Origin: Alphaproteobacteria bacterium
GTDB taxonomy: Bacteria > Pseudomonadota > Alphaproteobacteria > UBA11222
Direction of reading: 5' to 3'
DNA: 35,064 nucleotides
NCBI GenBank assembly: GCA_009693835.1
Contig: SHWM01000023.1
Coordinates: 1-35,064, forward strand
The notes beneath the pieces were generated by a model. That model did not search any database. It had not been told where the DNA came from and saw only the letters and a list, made by a program, of their open reading frames with translations. Positions 15,359-25,953 of the stretch are shown here, one piece after another (the first letter of the stretch is position 1; the number at the start of each line of letters is the position of its first letter). The position numbers and the translations under genes were made by a program.

Positions 15359-15880
15359 GTGGGCAATAATTCCATCGATTATCAGGCGCTGGTGCAGGAA
15401 GCGTTGCGTGGCGTCGTTCGCGCCGCCCTGCAACAGGTGGAAAAGGAAGGCCGCCTGCCTGGGGCGCATCATTTCTATATTGCCTTTCGCACCAAGCACC
15501 CTGGCGTGAAAGTATCCGAGGCCATTCATCAGCGCTACCCGCAGGAAATGACAATTGTATTGCAGCATCAGTTTTGGGATCTGCATGCGGGCGACGAAGA
15601 TTTTCAGATCACGCTGAGCTTCAACAATGTTTCCGAGAAACTGAGTATTCCTTACGCCGCCGTCAAAAACTTCTTTGATCCCAGCACACGCTTTGGCCTG
15701 CAATTTACCGTAGCGGGAATGGAACCGGCGCCTGCCCGTGTGCTGGAAACGCCGGGGCGCCCTGCCCCTCCCGCCGCGGCGCCAGAGGTCATAAATGAAT
15801 CGGCCGAGGCCGCAAAAACCGAAGACGCGCCGCGCAAACCGGGCGAGGTCGTAAGTCTCGATCAGTTTCGCAAAAAATAG
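15359..15880 (+). CDS. sspB: SspB, ClpXP adaptor for ssrA-tagged proteins (alpha type)
   Basis: A 173-residue SspB of the alphaproteobacterial type. The folded substrate-binding domain (about 1-120) includes HHFYIAFRTKHPGV, YPQEMTIVLQHQFWDLHAGDEDFQITLSFNN (in pieces) and AVKNFFDPSTRFGLQF. A proline/alanine-rich linker (about 122-158) leads to the C-terminal ClpX-binding tail VVSLDQFRKK. SspB holds the AANDN part of the tag and hands substrates to ClpXP. GTG at 15359 has GAGGG about 7 bases upstream. Its place 120 bases after ssrA puts tag and adaptor next to each other. fumC follows after 88 bases. Confidence 0.93.
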   Translation: MGNNSIDYQALVQEALRGVVRAALQQVEKEGRLPGAHHFYIAFRTKHPGVKVSEAIHQRYPQEMTIVLQHQFWDLHAGDEDFQITLSFNNVSEKLSIPYAAVKNFFDPSTRFGLQFTVAGMEPAPARVLETPGRPAPPAAAPEVINESAEAAKTEDAPRKPGEVVSLDQFRKK

Positions 15881-15968
15881 CTAGTGCCGCGAATTTAAAA
15901 TCCCTAAGACTAGGCGGCAGTCTGCGGCTGCAAGCTGTGCAATCCAGGCCACATCAGAGAGAAACACC

Positions 15969-17405
15969 ATGGCAAAAACCACACGCGCCCTGAAAGCTTC
16001 CCCACGCGCCGGATCAGCCAAGGCCCGGACGGAAACCGACACATTCGGAAAAATCGATGTTCCCGGCGACAAATACTGGGGCGCGCAGACCCAGCGCAGC
16101 ATCGAAAATTTCAAAATCGGATGGGAACGCATGCCGGAGCCGGTGGTGCATGGCCTCGCGGTTCTGAAACGCGCCGCCGCGACGGTGAATATGAAACTGG
16201 GCGATCTGGACAAAAAAATCGGCAACGCCATTGTTCAGGCGGCGGACGAAATCCTGTCCGGCAAACTGGACGGCAATTTTCCGCTGGTTGTATGGCAGAC
16301 AGGCTCCGGCACGCAATCCAACATGAATGTCAACGAGGTGCTGTCCAATCGCGCCATCGAAACTCTGGGCGGCGAGATGGGTTCAAAAAAGCCCGTGCAT
16401 CCCAATGATCACTGCAATATGGGGCAGTCCTCAAATGACAGCTATCCGACCGCCATGCACATTGCCGCGGTGACGGAGATCACCCGCAATCTGATACCGG
16501 CGCTGGAATACCTGCATAAGGCTTTGGAGGCCAAATCCAAAGGCTGGGCGAAAATCATCAAGATCGGCCGCACCCACACCCAGGATGCGACACCGCTGAC
16601 ATTGGGCCAGGAGTTTTCCGGTTACGCCAAACAGGTCGAATATGGCGTCAAAAGGGTGAAGGGAGTGCTGCCGCGGCTAAGTGAACTGGCGCAGGGCGGC
16701 ACCGCCGTCGGCACCGGGCTGAATTCGCGCAAGGGATTTGATAAACTGATCGCCGCCGAAATCGCCAAGATTACCAAACTGCCCTTTGTCACCGCGCCCA
16801 ACAAATTCGAGGCGCTGGCCGCGCATGACGCCGTGGTCGAGGCGCATGGCGCCCTGAACACGGTCGCTGTGAGCCTGATGAAGATCGCCAACGACATACG
16901 GCTGCTGGGTTCCGGGCCGCGCAGCGGCCTGGGCGAACTGTCGCTGCCGGAAAATGAGCCGGGGTCTTCGATCATGCCCGGCAAGGTCAACCCGACACAG
17001 TGCGAAGCGCTGACCATGGTGTGCGCACAGGTGATGGGCAACCAGACGACGGTTTCCGTCGCCGGTTCAAACGGACATTTTGAACTGAATGTGTTCAAGC
17101 CGGTGATGATCTACAATCTGCTGCAATCCATCCGTCTGCTGGGCGACAGCGCCGTCAGCTTTGCTGATAATTGCGTCAAGGGTATTGTCGCCAACGAAGA
17201 CAATATCAAGGCGCTGATGGGACGTTCGCTGATGCTGGTGACGGCGCTGGCGCCTAAAATCGGATATGACAACGCCGCCAAGGTCGCCAAGACCGCGCAT
17301 AAAAATGGCACGACCCTGAAACAGGAAGCCGTCCGGATGGGACTGGTAACGGAAAAGGAGTTTGACCGGCTGGTGCGGCCCGAGAACATGATCGGCCCGA
17401 AATAG
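15969..17405 (+). CDS. fumC: Class II fumarate hydratase FumC
   Basis: A 478-residue class II fumarase, interconverting fumarate and malate in the TCA cycle, active as a homotetramer without iron. [10 protein letters not shown] (111-120), [11 protein letters not shown] (154-164), [10 protein letters not shown] with His203 (200-209) and the superfamily signature [11 protein letters not shown] (332-342, catalytic Ser loop) are all present. Compared with typical FumC there are about 12 extra basic residues at the N-terminus ([20 protein letters not shown]) before the conserved start [12 protein letters not shown], so a later start is possible but no nearby start codon fits better. sspB, fumC and an RHH gene are often neighbours in this class. 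Confidence 0.95.
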   Translation: MAKTTRALKASPRAGSAKARTETDTFGKIDVPGDKYWGAQTQRSIENFKIGWERMPEPVVHGLAVLKRAAATVNMKLGDLDKKIGNAIVQAADEILSGKLDGNFPLVVWQTGSGTQSNMNVNEVLSNRAIETLGGEMGSKKPVHPNDHCNMGQSSNDSYPTAMHIAAVTEITRNLIPALEYLHKALEAKSKGWAKIIKIGRTHTQDATPLTLGQEFSGYAKQVEYGVKRVKGVLPRLSELAQGGTAVGTGLNSRKGFDKLIAAEIAKITKLPFVTAPNKFEALAAHDAVVEAHGALNTVAVSLMKIANDIRLLGSGPRSGLGELSLPENEPGSSIMPGKVNPTQCEALTMVCAQVMGNQTTVSVAGSNGHFELNVFKPVMIYNLLQSIRLLGDSAVSFADNCVKGIVANEDNIKALMGRSLMLVTALAPKIGYDNAAKVAKTAHKNGTTLKQEAVRMGLVTEKEFDRLVRPENMIGPK

Positions 17406-17424
17406 CGCCTGTCCGGGGAAACGC

Positions 17425-17655
17425 GTGACCGCGCCCGTCAAACGCTCCGTCACGCTGGCCGGGCACCGGACCAGTATTTCACTGGAGGAAGAATTCTGGG
17501 ATGCGCTGCATGAAATCGCCGCCCAGACCAATCAGTCCGTCAACGGACTGATTGCCGGGATTGACGCAGCGCGTCCCACGGTGGGATATCAGGCCAGCGG
17601 CCTGTCCAGCGCCGTCCGTCTACACATACTGGCCTGGTACCGGGATAGGGCATAG
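17425..17655 (+). CDS. Ribbon-helix-helix domain protein
   Basis: A 76-residue protein with the ribbon-helix-helix pattern KRSVTLAGHRTSISLEEEFWDALHEIA, then SVNGLIAGID (about residues 6-48) and a C-terminal SSAVRLHILAWYRDRA helix. This small family (RHH_4 type) sits next to fumC or sspB in many alphaproteobacteria; its DNA target is unknown. GTG at 17425 follows GGGGAA by 7 bases and lies 19 bases after fumC, so cotranscription is likely. Confidence 0.8.
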   Translation: MTAPVKRSVTLAGHRTSISLEEEFWDALHEIAAQTNQSVNGLIAGIDAARPTVGYQASGLSSAVRLHILAWYRDRA

Positions 17656-17660
17656 CCGCT

Positions 17661-17807
17661 CTATTCCAGTTCCCGCAACATCTCCGAAAGCTGGATTTTA
17701 GTCTTAACCCCCAGCTTGCGGTAAATGTTACGAAGGTAAGTGCGCACGGTCGCCGGTGACAAATCCATCCGCCGGGCGATTTCCTTGAAACTTAAACCGC
17801 CCGCCAT
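17661..17807 (-). pseudogene. Truncated LuxR/GerE-type helix-turn-helix
   Basis: A 48-codon minus-strand frame from ATG 17807 to TAG 17661 reads MAGGLSFKEIARRMDLSP, then ATVRTYLRNIYRKLGVKTK and IQLSEMLRELE. That is helices 2-4 of a GerE DNA-binding domain: GLSFKEIA, the turn, the recognition helix TVRTYLRNIYRKLGV. The first helix (LTxREREVLxLxA) is missing. The frame stays open upstream to a TAA near 17925 without another start codon, and that part shows no LuxR similarity I can see. Most likely a remnant; a 48-residue minimal regulator is possible. It ends 3 bases from the convergent RHH gene. Confidence 0.65.
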
Positions 17808-17833
17808 GTTTATTTCTTTATAGTTGACCCATG

Positions 17834-17849
17834 TGTGACGGGCGTCACA
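17834..17849. promoter_or_regulatory. Exact CRP-type binding site
   Basis: TGTGACGGGCGTCACA is TGTGA-N6-TCACA with a 7-base perfect arm on each side. This is the CRP/FNR-superfamily consensus half-site pair. It lies 181 bases before manC and 27 bases before the start of the divergent LuxR-type fragment. Which CRP-like protein reads it is inference. Confidence 0.6.
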
Positions 17850-17911
17850 GTATTTCGGGCTTGCCGTGGTTACGGGCCGCCCATATTTCAGCCTCGGCGC
17901 TGTAATATGGT

Positions 17912-17935
17912 AACTATTTTACGGTTCCAATAGTT
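17912..17935. promoter_or_regulatory. Inverted repeat upstream of manC
   Basis: AACTATT (17912-17918) and AATAGTT (17929-17935) are perfect 7-base arms 10 bases apart in an AT-rich patch; outer bases GTA/TAC extend the symmetry with one gap. It lies about 95 bases before the manC start, where an operator would be expected. The binding protein is unknown. Confidence 0.4.
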
Positions 17936-18029
17936 TACAATGCACCAGAACGGCCGCGCGCCTGCGCTGGAACGAACCGCAATTGTCAGTTTTTTCAGGC
18001 GATAGGACCGTATTCGGAAAGAACAGGTC

Positions 18030-19478
18030 ATGACCGAAAATATAGGGAGAAAGGGGCGGGTATATCCTGTCATCCTGTCGGGGGGATCGGGCAGCCGCCT
18101 TTGGCCGGTATCCCGCAGCCAGCATCCCAAACAGTTACAGCCCCTGATCTCGAATTTCAGCATGATCCAGGAGACGGCCCTGCGTTTTGCCGATTCCAGC
18201 CGTTATCCCGCGCCGGTCATCATCTGTAATAACGAACATCGTTTCATCATAGCCGAGCAGTTGCGCGAGGCGGATGTTTCACCCAGTCTGCAAATACTTG
18301 AACCGGTGGGCCGCAATACGGCGCCCGCGGCTGCGGTGGCGGCGCTCTGTCTGTCGAACCGGGATGCCGAGGCGCTTTTGCTGCTGATGCCGGCCGATCA
18401 TGCCATTGCGGATCTAAAGGCGTTTGAAAGCGCGATCGAAACAGCGGCGGGCGTGGCGCGGGCAGGCCATCTGGTGACCTTTGGGATCAAGCCGGACAAG
18501 CCTGAAACCGGCTTTGGCTATCTAAAACAGGGACCGGAAATTGCCGGCCTTGCAGGCCCGGGCGCGGCCCATAGAGTGGAGCGGTTTGTCGAGAAACCCG
18601 ACCTTGCCACCGCCGAAGCCTATCTCAGCTCGGGTGAATATTTCTGGAACAGCGGAATTTTCTTGTTCCAGGCGTCCCTGTTTCTCGAAATATTGGGCCG
18701 CCTGCGCCCGGCCATGTTGGACGCCTGCCGCACGGCAGTAGCCCGCGGTAAACACGATCTGGATTTTTTCCGTCTGGATGCGGACGCCTTCATGGCCTGT
18801 GAATCCGATTCCATTGATTATGCCGTGATGGAACATGCCGGTAATGTGGCCATGGTCCCGGTCGATATGGGCTGGAACGATGTGGGATCGTGGGCGTCGC
18901 TTTGGGAAATCGGCGAAAAAGACGCCCAGAATAATCTGCTGCACGGGGATGTCATCGTCAGCGGCGCGCGCGACAGCTATATCCGCGCCGAAAGCCGCCT
19001 GGTCACCGCGATCGGCGTGGAAAACCTTGTGATCATTGAAACTGCCGACGCCGTTCTGGTGGCGCCGCGCGGCCAGACGCAACTGGTCAAGGAATTGGTC
19101 GATGAACTCAAAACACGCAACCGGGATGAGCATGCGGCGCATCGCAGGGTCTATCGCCCCTGGGGATTTTATGAAGGCATTTCCGAAGGGGACCGTCACC
19201 AGGTCAAACATCTGATGGTGAAGCCCGGCGCCAAACTGTCATTGCAAATGCACCATCACCGCGCCGAACACTGGGTTGTGGTGCGCGGCACCGCGCGTGT
19301 CACCCGCGATGACGAAATTCATCTGCTGTCGGAGAATGAATCCATCTATCTGCCGCTGGGCTGCCGCCACCGTCTGGAAAATCCGGGCAAGCTACCGCTC
19401 AGCGTGATCGAGGTGCAGTCGGGCGGCTATCTGGGCGAGGATGATATTGTGCGTTTCGAGGACGTTTATCAGCGCTAG
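18030..19478 (+). CDS. manC: Mannose-1-phosphate guanylyltransferase/mannose-6-phosphate isomerase
   Basis: A 482-residue bifunctional type II enzyme. The N-terminal nucleotidyltransferase has VILSGGSGSRLWPVSR with PKQ (13-35), EPVGRNTAPA, FGYLKQG, FVEKPD, YFWNSGIFLF, ESDSIDYAVME and WNDVGSWASLW. The C-terminal cupin domain (about 370-480) has RPWGFYE, VKHLMVKPGAKLSLQMHHHRAEHW and LPLGCRHRLENPG with the metal histidines. It makes GDP-mannose for exopolysaccharide, LPS or glycoprotein. The gene stands alone behind a 370-base regulatory region with a CRP-type site; no other sugar gene is adjacent. Confidence 0.93.
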   Translation: MTENIGRKGRVYPVILSGGSGSRLWPVSRSQHPKQLQPLISNFSMIQETALRFADSSRYPAPVIICNNEHRFIIAEQLREADVSPSLQILEPVGRNTAPAAAVAALCLSNRDAEALLLLMPADHAIADLKAFESAIETAAGVARAGHLVTFGIKPDKPETGFGYLKQGPEIAGLAGPGAAHRVERFVEKPDLATAEAYLSSGEYFWNSGIFLFQASLFLEILGRLRPAMLDACRTAVARGKHDLDFFRLDADAFMACESDSIDYAVMEHAGNVAMVPVDMGWNDVGSWASLWEIGEKDAQNNLLHGDVIVSGARDSYIRAESRLVTAIGVENLVIIETADAVLVAPRGQTQLVKELVDELKTRNRDEHAAHRRVYRPWGFYEGISEGDRHQVKHLMVKPGAKLSLQMHHHRAEHWVVVRGTARVTRDDEIHLLSENESIYLPLGCRHRLENPGKLPLSVIEVQSGGYLGEDDIVRFEDVYQR

Positions 19479-19486
19479 AGCGTTTT

Positions 19487-19577
19487 GTCATTACCCGGTT
19501 TATCCGGGTAATCCATACCCGCTGATGCAGGCTTTGGCTTGTGGCTTCTGGATACCCCGGACAAGCCGGGGTATGAC
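19487..19577. repeat. GTCAT/ATGAC-bounded palindromic repeat, copy 1
   Basis: The 91-bp element starts GTCAT and ends ATGAC. It holds two hairpins: TTACCCGG/CCGGGTAA (19491-19511) and ATACCCCGG/CCGGGGTAT (19552-19574). The form is that of dispersed REP-like repeats common in alphaproteobacterial intergenic DNA. It sits right after manC. The rest of the manC-aspC gap shows nothing else. Confidence 0.75.
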
Positions 19578-19679
19578 CGGCGCGGAGTAAGGACATGCTT
19601 CAATGTGAAAACAAATTGCTCCATGGACAGGATGTATGGATCAAGACGGTTAAACGCCTCAATCCATGCGCAATAAATA

Positions 19680-21520
<1,841 letters not shown>

Positions 21521-21625
21521 TGTCTTCAATAAGACCCTAGGGGTTGCATCAGGGGGTGCCGTAATTTGGAAGGCATGCTATACGCTAAGCAGGCGACCAT
21601 GCCTACCCTGCAATGACAGTGAAAT

Positions 21626-21805
21626 ATGAAAAAACCAGACGATTCCAGCCGCCACGGCGCCAGTAAAAATGACCGCGAAGCCCGGCTCGCGGAGGCCTTG
21701 CGTGCTAATTTACGCCGCCGTAAGGCTTTTGCGGGTAAAACGGCCTCCAATACGGATTCCGGAACCGGGAATAGTAAGGTCAAGACGGAGAAACCTGATG
21801 GATAG
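21626..21805 (+). CDS. Small basic protein upstream of murA
   Basis: A 59-residue frame, [20 protein letters not shown] then [15 protein letters not shown], ending KTEKPDG. Short proteins with the pattern RxARLxEALRANLxRRKAQ sit directly before murA in many alphaproteobacteria; I recognise the pattern but know no function. The N- and C-terminal parts are polar and probably disordered around one basic amphipathic helix (about residues 15-35). Its stop (TAG 21803) lies 8 bases inside murA, so translation of the two is coupled. Confidence 0.75.
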   Translation: MKKPDDSSRHGASKNDREARLAEALRANLRRRKAFAGKTASNTDSGTGNSKVKTEKPDG

Positions 21806-23072
21806 GCTGGTGATGCGCGGCGGCAGGCCACTGTCGGGCAAGATTGCCATTAGCGGCGCCAAGAATGCCGCCCTGCCCCTGATGACCGCCAGTCTTCTGA
21901 CCGAGGACCCGCTGACGCTGCGCAATATTCCCGATCTGGCCGATATCACGACCCTGGGCGAGCTGTTGAGCGAACACGGCTCCGAGATCACCCTGCGTAA
22001 ACAGGGAGGCGTACGCAGTCTGACCCTGAGCACGCCGAAAATCACCAGCGCCGTCGCCCCCTATGATCTGGTCCGCAAAATGCGCGCCAGTATTCTGGTA
22101 TTGGGGCCGTTGCTGGCGCGCCATGGCGAGGCCCGGGTATCGCTGCCGGGCGGCTGTGCGATTGGCACGCGGCCGGTCGATTTGCATCTCAAGGGCCTGC
22201 AGGCCATGGGCGCGAAAATCGAACTGGAACAGGGGTATGTCAACGCCAGGGCGCCCAAAGGGCTTAAGGGCGCGAATTTCCGGTTTCCGATCGTTTCGGT
22301 GGGCGCCACGGAAAATCTGCTGATGGCGGCGGCCCTTGCGAAAGGCGACACGGTGCTGGAAAATGCGGCGCGCGAACCCGAGATTGGGGATCTGGCGGCA
22401 TGCCTTGTAGCCATGGGCGCGCGCATCGAAGGGGCCGGCACGGAAACCATCCGTATCAAGGGCGTGGCGAAGCTGCATGGCGCGGACCATCTGGTGCTGC
22501 CGGACCGGATTGAAACCGGGACTTACGCGCTTGCCGCTGCCGCCACCGGCGGGGATGTAGAGTTGACCCAGACCGATCCGGAAACGGTTGGCGCCCTGAT
22601 CGATCTTCTGGTGCAGGCGGGGGCCGAGGTGGAGGCCAATCCCGGCTCATTGCGCATCCGCCGCGATCCGTCACGCCGATTACGGGGCGTGGACGCCATG
22701 ACGGCGCCGTTTCCGGGTTTCGCCACCGATCTGCAGGCGCAATTCATGGCGTGCATGATCACCGCCTCCGGGGCGTCGATGATCAGCGAAACTATTTTTG
22801 AAAACCGGTTCATGCATGTGCCGGAACTGATGCGCATGGGGGCCAATATCAATCTGCATGGCGGCACCGCGCTGGTGCGTGGCGTGGACGTGCTGCGCGG
22901 CGCGCCCGTGATGGCGACCGATCTGCGCGCCTCGGTCAGCCTGGTGATCGCGGGATTGACAGCGGAGGATGAAACCATCGTCAACCGGGTATATCATCTT
23001 GACCGCGGATATGAGCGGATCGAGGCCAAGCTGAGCGCCTGCGGCGCGGAGATCAGCCGGGTCCGCGATTAA
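21798..23072 (+). CDS. murA: UDP-N-acetylglucosamine 1-carboxyvinyltransferase MurA
   Basis: 424 residues. MurA adds enolpyruvate from PEP to UDP-GlcNAc, the first committed step of peptidoglycan synthesis. [15 protein letters not shown] carries the conserved Lys22-Asn23; the catalytic Cys120 is in [16 protein letters not shown], so fosfomycin's target cysteine is intact; TDLQAQFMA and [15 protein letters not shown] are further signatures. ATG 21798 is chosen over the longer frame because GGAG lies 7 bases before it and homologues start here; it overlaps the small upstream gene. DUF2948, hisD, UPF0262 and the phosphatase follow in the canonical order. Confidence 0.96.
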   Translation: MDRLVMRGGRPLSGKIAISGAKNAALPLMTASLLTEDPLTLRNIPDLADITTLGELLSEHGSEITLRKQGGVRSLTLSTPKITSAVAPYDLVRKMRASILVLGPLLARHGEARVSLPGGCAIGTRPVDLHLKGLQAMGAKIELEQGYVNARAPKGLKGANFRFPIVSVGATENLLMAAALAKGDTVLENAAREPEIGDLAACLVAMGARIEGAGTETIRIKGVAKLHGADHLVLPDRIETGTYALAAAATGGDVELTQTDPETVGALIDLLVQAGAEVEANPGSLRIRRDPSRRLRGVDAMTAPFPGFATDLQAQFMACMITASGASMISETIFENRFMHVPELMRMGANINLHGGTALVRGVDVLRGAPVMATDLRASVSLVIAGLTAEDETIVNRVYHLDRGYERIEAKLSACGAEISRVRD

Positions 23073-23088
23073 CGGGTGTGGTGACGGC

Positions 23089-23550
23089 GTGCAAAAACCC
23101 TTGAAACTGACAGCGCTTGATACAGAGGACCTGGCTATTGTCTCCGCCTGTCTGCAGGATGCGATCGGGCGGGTGGCCGACACGGCCTATGAACCAAAGC
23201 GGCGGCGCTTCGCCATCCTGTTCAACCGTTTCCGCTGGGAAAACGAAGCCCGTCCCAGCCTGGGGGGCCTGCTCGGTCCGCGCACTCCGGAACGGGTACG
23301 CTGCGCCGTGCATTTTGACGCCGTGACGTCTGTGCGCCACCGTAATGTAAATCAGGCCAATCCGGAACAATTGCTCGACCTGCTGGCCGTCCAGGCGGAA
23401 GAACAGCGCGATGGCGGCGTGCGCATCCAGTTAATGTTTGCGGGCGGCCCGGAGATCCTGCTGCAGGCGGAATGTATTGATTGCTATCTGGAAGATGTCA
23501 GCCAGCCTTGGATGGCAACGGGCCGGCCGGAACATCAGGGCAATGAGTGA
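23089..23550 (+). CDS. DUF2948 family protein
   Basis: A 153-residue protein, LKLTALDTEDLAIVSACLQDAI at the start, RRFAILFNRFRWE near 40-52 and a C-terminal IQLMFAGGPEILLQAECIDCYLEDVSQPW. This matches the DUF2948 family, found between murA and hisD in alphaproteobacteria; the function is not known. GTG at 23089, 16 bases after murA, with no strong ribosome site. hisD follows 12 bases later. The conserved position suggests cotranscription, not a shared pathway. Confidence 0.85.
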   Translation: MQKPLKLTALDTEDLAIVSACLQDAIGRVADTAYEPKRRRFAILFNRFRWENEARPSLGGLLGPRTPERVRCAVHFDAVTSVRHRNVNQANPEQLLDLLAVQAEEQRDGGVRIQLMFAGGPEILLQAECIDCYLEDVSQPWMATGRPEHQGNE

Positions 23551-23562
23551 TCGGATTGCGTC

Positions 23563-24867
23563 ATGCCAATATGGCTGAACAGCGCCGGCGCAGATTTTGA
23601 GCAAGCCTTTCGGACTCTGCTCGCCGCCAAGCGTGAAACCTCCATTGACGTTGATCAGGCTGTTGCGGCCATTCTTGCCGATGTGGCGGATCGCGGGGAC
23701 GCCGCCCTGCTGGACTATACGGCGCGTTACGACCGTCTGAATGTCGCCGCTTCCGGTCTGGCGTTCACGGCGCACGAGATAGATGCGGCCATGGCGGCGT
23801 GCGGCCGTGCGGAGCTGGCGGCGCTTGAACTGGCCGCCGCGCGGATCGAGGCCTATCACCGCCGCCAGATTCCCAAGGACGATCTTTATACGGATAATCT
23901 TGGCGTTACCCTCGGGCATCGCTGGACCGCACTGGGGGCGGTCGGCATGTATGTGCCGGGCGGCACCGCGTCCTATCCCAGTTCGGTCCTGATGAACGCC
24001 ATCCCGGCAAGGGTGGCGGGGGTGGCGCGCCGCGTCATGGTCATGCCCACGCCCGGCGGGGTGTTTAATCCGCTGACCCTGGCGGCAGCGAAACTGGCGG
24101 GTGTGCATGAAATCTACCGCATCGGCGGAGCGCAGGCGGTGGCGGCGCTGGCCTATGGCACCGCCACGATCGCGCCGGTTGACAAGATCACCGGCCCCGG
24201 CAACGCCTGGGTCGCCGCCGCCAAACGGCGGATATTTGGCGCGGTCGGCATTGATATGATTGCCGGCCCTTCGGAAATTCTGGTGGTGGCGGATGGCGCG
24301 AATGATCCGGCCTGGATCGCCGCCGATCTGCTGTCCCAGGCCGAACATGACACCGGTGCGCAATCCATCTTGCTGACCGATGACGCGGTGTTCGCCGATG
24401 CGGTGGCGGCGGCCGTAACCGTGCATCTGCAAACCCTGCCGCGCGCAGCCATTGCCGCGCAAAGCTGGGATCAATTTGGCGCGATCATTGTTGTTCGGTC
24501 TCTGGACGAGGCCCCGGCGCTGATTGACCGCATCGCCCCTGAACATCTGCAACTGGCGGTCGAGGACCCGGGGGCGCTGATGGCCCGGGTGCGCAATGCG
24601 GGCGCCATTTTTCTGGGCCGTCACACGCCGGAAGCCATTGGTGATTATATTGCCGGGCCCAACCATGTGCTGCCCACGGCGCGTGCCGCGCGCTACGCCT
24701 CGGGCCTGTCGGTGCCGGATTTCATGAAACGCAGCACCATTATCGGCTGCACGCCCGATGCGCTGGCGGCGCTGGCCCCGGCCGCCACCCTTCTGGCTGG
24801 CAGCGAAGGGCTGGAGGCGCATGCGCGCTCGATCTCCATCCGGCTGGAAACGCGCGGCAAGGCATGA
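23563..24867 (+). CDS. hisD: Histidinol dehydrogenase
   Basis: 434 residues, normal HisD length. It catalyses the last two steps of histidine synthesis, histidinol to histidine, with NAD and zinc. GAVGMYVPGGTASYPSSVLMN, IYRIGGAQAVAALAYGTATI, KITGPGNAWVAAAKR and AGPSEILVVAD are the nucleotide- and zinc-site motifs; LLSQAEHD gives zinc-ligand and catalytic region residues; RIAPEHLQL holds the catalytic Glu-His pair. It ends in ATGA shared with the next gene. It is far from hisF-hisE in this window, as usual for this class. Confidence 0.96.
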   Translation: MPIWLNSAGADFEQAFRTLLAAKRETSIDVDQAVAAILADVADRGDAALLDYTARYDRLNVAASGLAFTAHEIDAAMAACGRAELAALELAAARIEAYHRRQIPKDDLYTDNLGVTLGHRWTALGAVGMYVPGGTASYPSSVLMNAIPARVAGVARRVMVMPTPGGVFNPLTLAAAKLAGVHEIYRIGGAQAVAALAYGTATIAPVDKITGPGNAWVAAAKRRIFGAVGIDMIAGPSEILVVADGANDPAWIAADLLSQAEHDTGAQSILLTDDAVFADAVAAAVTVHLQTLPRAAIAAQSWDQFGAIIVVRSLDEAPALIDRIAPEHLQLAVEDPGALMARVRNAGAIFLGRHTPEAIGDYIAGPNHVLPTARAARYASGLSVPDFMKRSTIIGCTPDALAALAPAATLLAGSEGLEAHARSISIRLETRGKA

Positions 24868-25355
24868 GCAGCCCTAAACATGTGGCCCCCGCGCACCGGG
24901 TCATCGATATCGTGCTGGATGACGCCAATATTGTGCGCCTCAACGCCGATATTGATCACGAACGCCGGGTGGCTATTTTTGATCTGTTGGAGGAAAATTT
25001 CTTTGAACCGGTCGGCAGCCCGTATGGCCCGTACCGCCTGCATCTGCTGATTTCCGATAATCGTCTGGTGTTCGACGTGCGGCGCGAAGATGACAGCCCG
25101 CTCGGAAAGGTGATGCTGGCGCTGTCGCCGTTCCGGCGCATCGTCAAGGATTATTTCGCCGTCTGCGACAGCTATTTCGACGCCATCAAACACGCGCCGC
25201 CGTCGCAGATCGAAGCCATCGATATGGGGCGGCGCGGGCTGCACAATGACGGGGCCGAACTGCTGCGCGAGCGGCTGGCGGGCAAGATCGAAATTGACGG
25301 CAATACGTCGCGGCGGCTGTTCACGTTGATCTGCGTCCTGCATATCCGGGCCTGA
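24864..25355 (+). CDS. UPF0262 family protein
   Basis: A 163-residue protein of the UPF0262 family: HRVIDIVLDDANIVRLNADIDHERRVAIFDLLEENFF at the start, RLHLLISDNRLVFDVR in the middle, SPFRRIVKDYFAVCDSYFDAI and a C-terminal MGRRGLHNDGAELLRERL. Function unknown; the family is almost restricted to alphaproteobacteria and always near hisD. ATG overlaps the hisD stop by four bases (ATGA). The phosphatase gene follows after 5 bases. Confidence 0.88.
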   Translation: MSSPKHVAPAHRVIDIVLDDANIVRLNADIDHERRVAIFDLLEENFFEPVGSPYGPYRLHLLISDNRLVFDVRREDDSPLGKVMLALSPFRRIVKDYFAVCDSYFDAIKHAPPSQIEAIDMGRRGLHNDGAELLRERLAGKIEIDGNTSRRLFTLICVLHIRA

Positions 25356-25360
25356 CGCAG

Positions 25361-25846
25361 ATGAAAGGCGCGCCGTCCGACCCAGCGCCCCGCCCGTTCG
25401 CACCTGCGCAGATGCCGTCGGCGGTGCTGTTTTCCTGCAATTTCAATGCGGTGCGTTCGCCGATGGCCGAGGCGCTGATGAAATATTTGTACGGCCACAT
25501 TGTATATGTGGATTCCGTGGGCGTGCGCAAAAGCCCGGTCGACCCGATGGTGATCGAGGTGCTGGATGAAATCGGCATCGATGTCACCAAACACAAGCCC
25601 AAGAGCTTTGATGATCTGGAAGACACCTCCTTTGATCTGGTGATCACCCTGACGCCGCAGGCGCAGCACAGGGCAATGGAGCTGACCCGCACCATGGCGG
25701 TGGATGTGGAATACTGGCCGACCCCCGACCCCACCGCCGCCTCGGGTTCGCGCGAGCAGGTGCTGGACGCCTATCGCGCTCTGCGCGACTGGCTGATGGC
25801 CAAGATCAAGGAACGCTTCGGCCCGCTCGCTCCCGCGAAGGGGTGA
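25361..25846 (+). CDS. Low-molecular-weight phosphatase family protein
   Basis: A 161-residue protein of the LMW protein-tyrosine-phosphatase/arsenate-reductase fold. The P-loop CNFNAVRS is Cys-x5-Arg followed by Ser; it opens the first strand (VLFSCNFNAVRSPMAEALM). The general acid is Asp in PTPDPT near the C-terminus. Substrate unknown; family members act on phosphotyrosine or arsenate. Arsenate reductases of this fold need extra cysteines that I do not see, which favours a phosphatase. An 18-residue proline-rich N-terminus precedes the domain, and an internal ATG at its end could be the true start. The canonical operon would continue with infA; here about 2.8 kb intervenes. Confidence 0.85.
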   Translation: MKGAPSDPAPRPFAPAQMPSAVLFSCNFNAVRSPMAEALMKYLYGHIVYVDSVGVRKSPVDPMVIEVLDEIGIDVTKHKPKSFDDLEDTSFDLVITLTPQAQHRAMELTRTMAVDVEYWPTPDPTAASGSREQVLDAYRALRDWLMAKIKERFGPLAPAKG

Positions 25847-25919
25847 TGGGTGTTCCGCTCCTTAGGGTTTAGCCACTTCGCCTTCTTGGCAACATGTATT
25901 CTAAATATTTATGGCGCTC

Positions 25920-25944
25920 GACACCATAAAATGATTATGGTGTC
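25920..25944. promoter_or_regulatory. Operator-like palindrome of the TumE/TumA-type module
   Basis: GACACCATAA and TTATGGTGTC are perfect 10-base arms around AATGA, ending 9 bases before the toxin-type ATG at 25954. Position and symmetry fit autorepression by the antitoxin. TTGGCA (25886-25891) upstream could be a -35 box. Confidence 0.6.
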
Positions 25945-25953
25945 ATAGACCCT

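Noticed and set aside
23431..24822. Long minus-strand open frame opposite hisD
   Set aside because: hisD is complete and canonical on the plus strand; the mirror frame is Arg/Gly/His-rich with no recognisable motif, as expected opposite a GC-rich gene.
25361..25846. Arsenate reductase assignment for the phosphatase gene
   Set aside because: The fold and Cys-x5-Arg loop fit, but the additional redox cysteines of ArsC are not seen and no ars genes are nearby.
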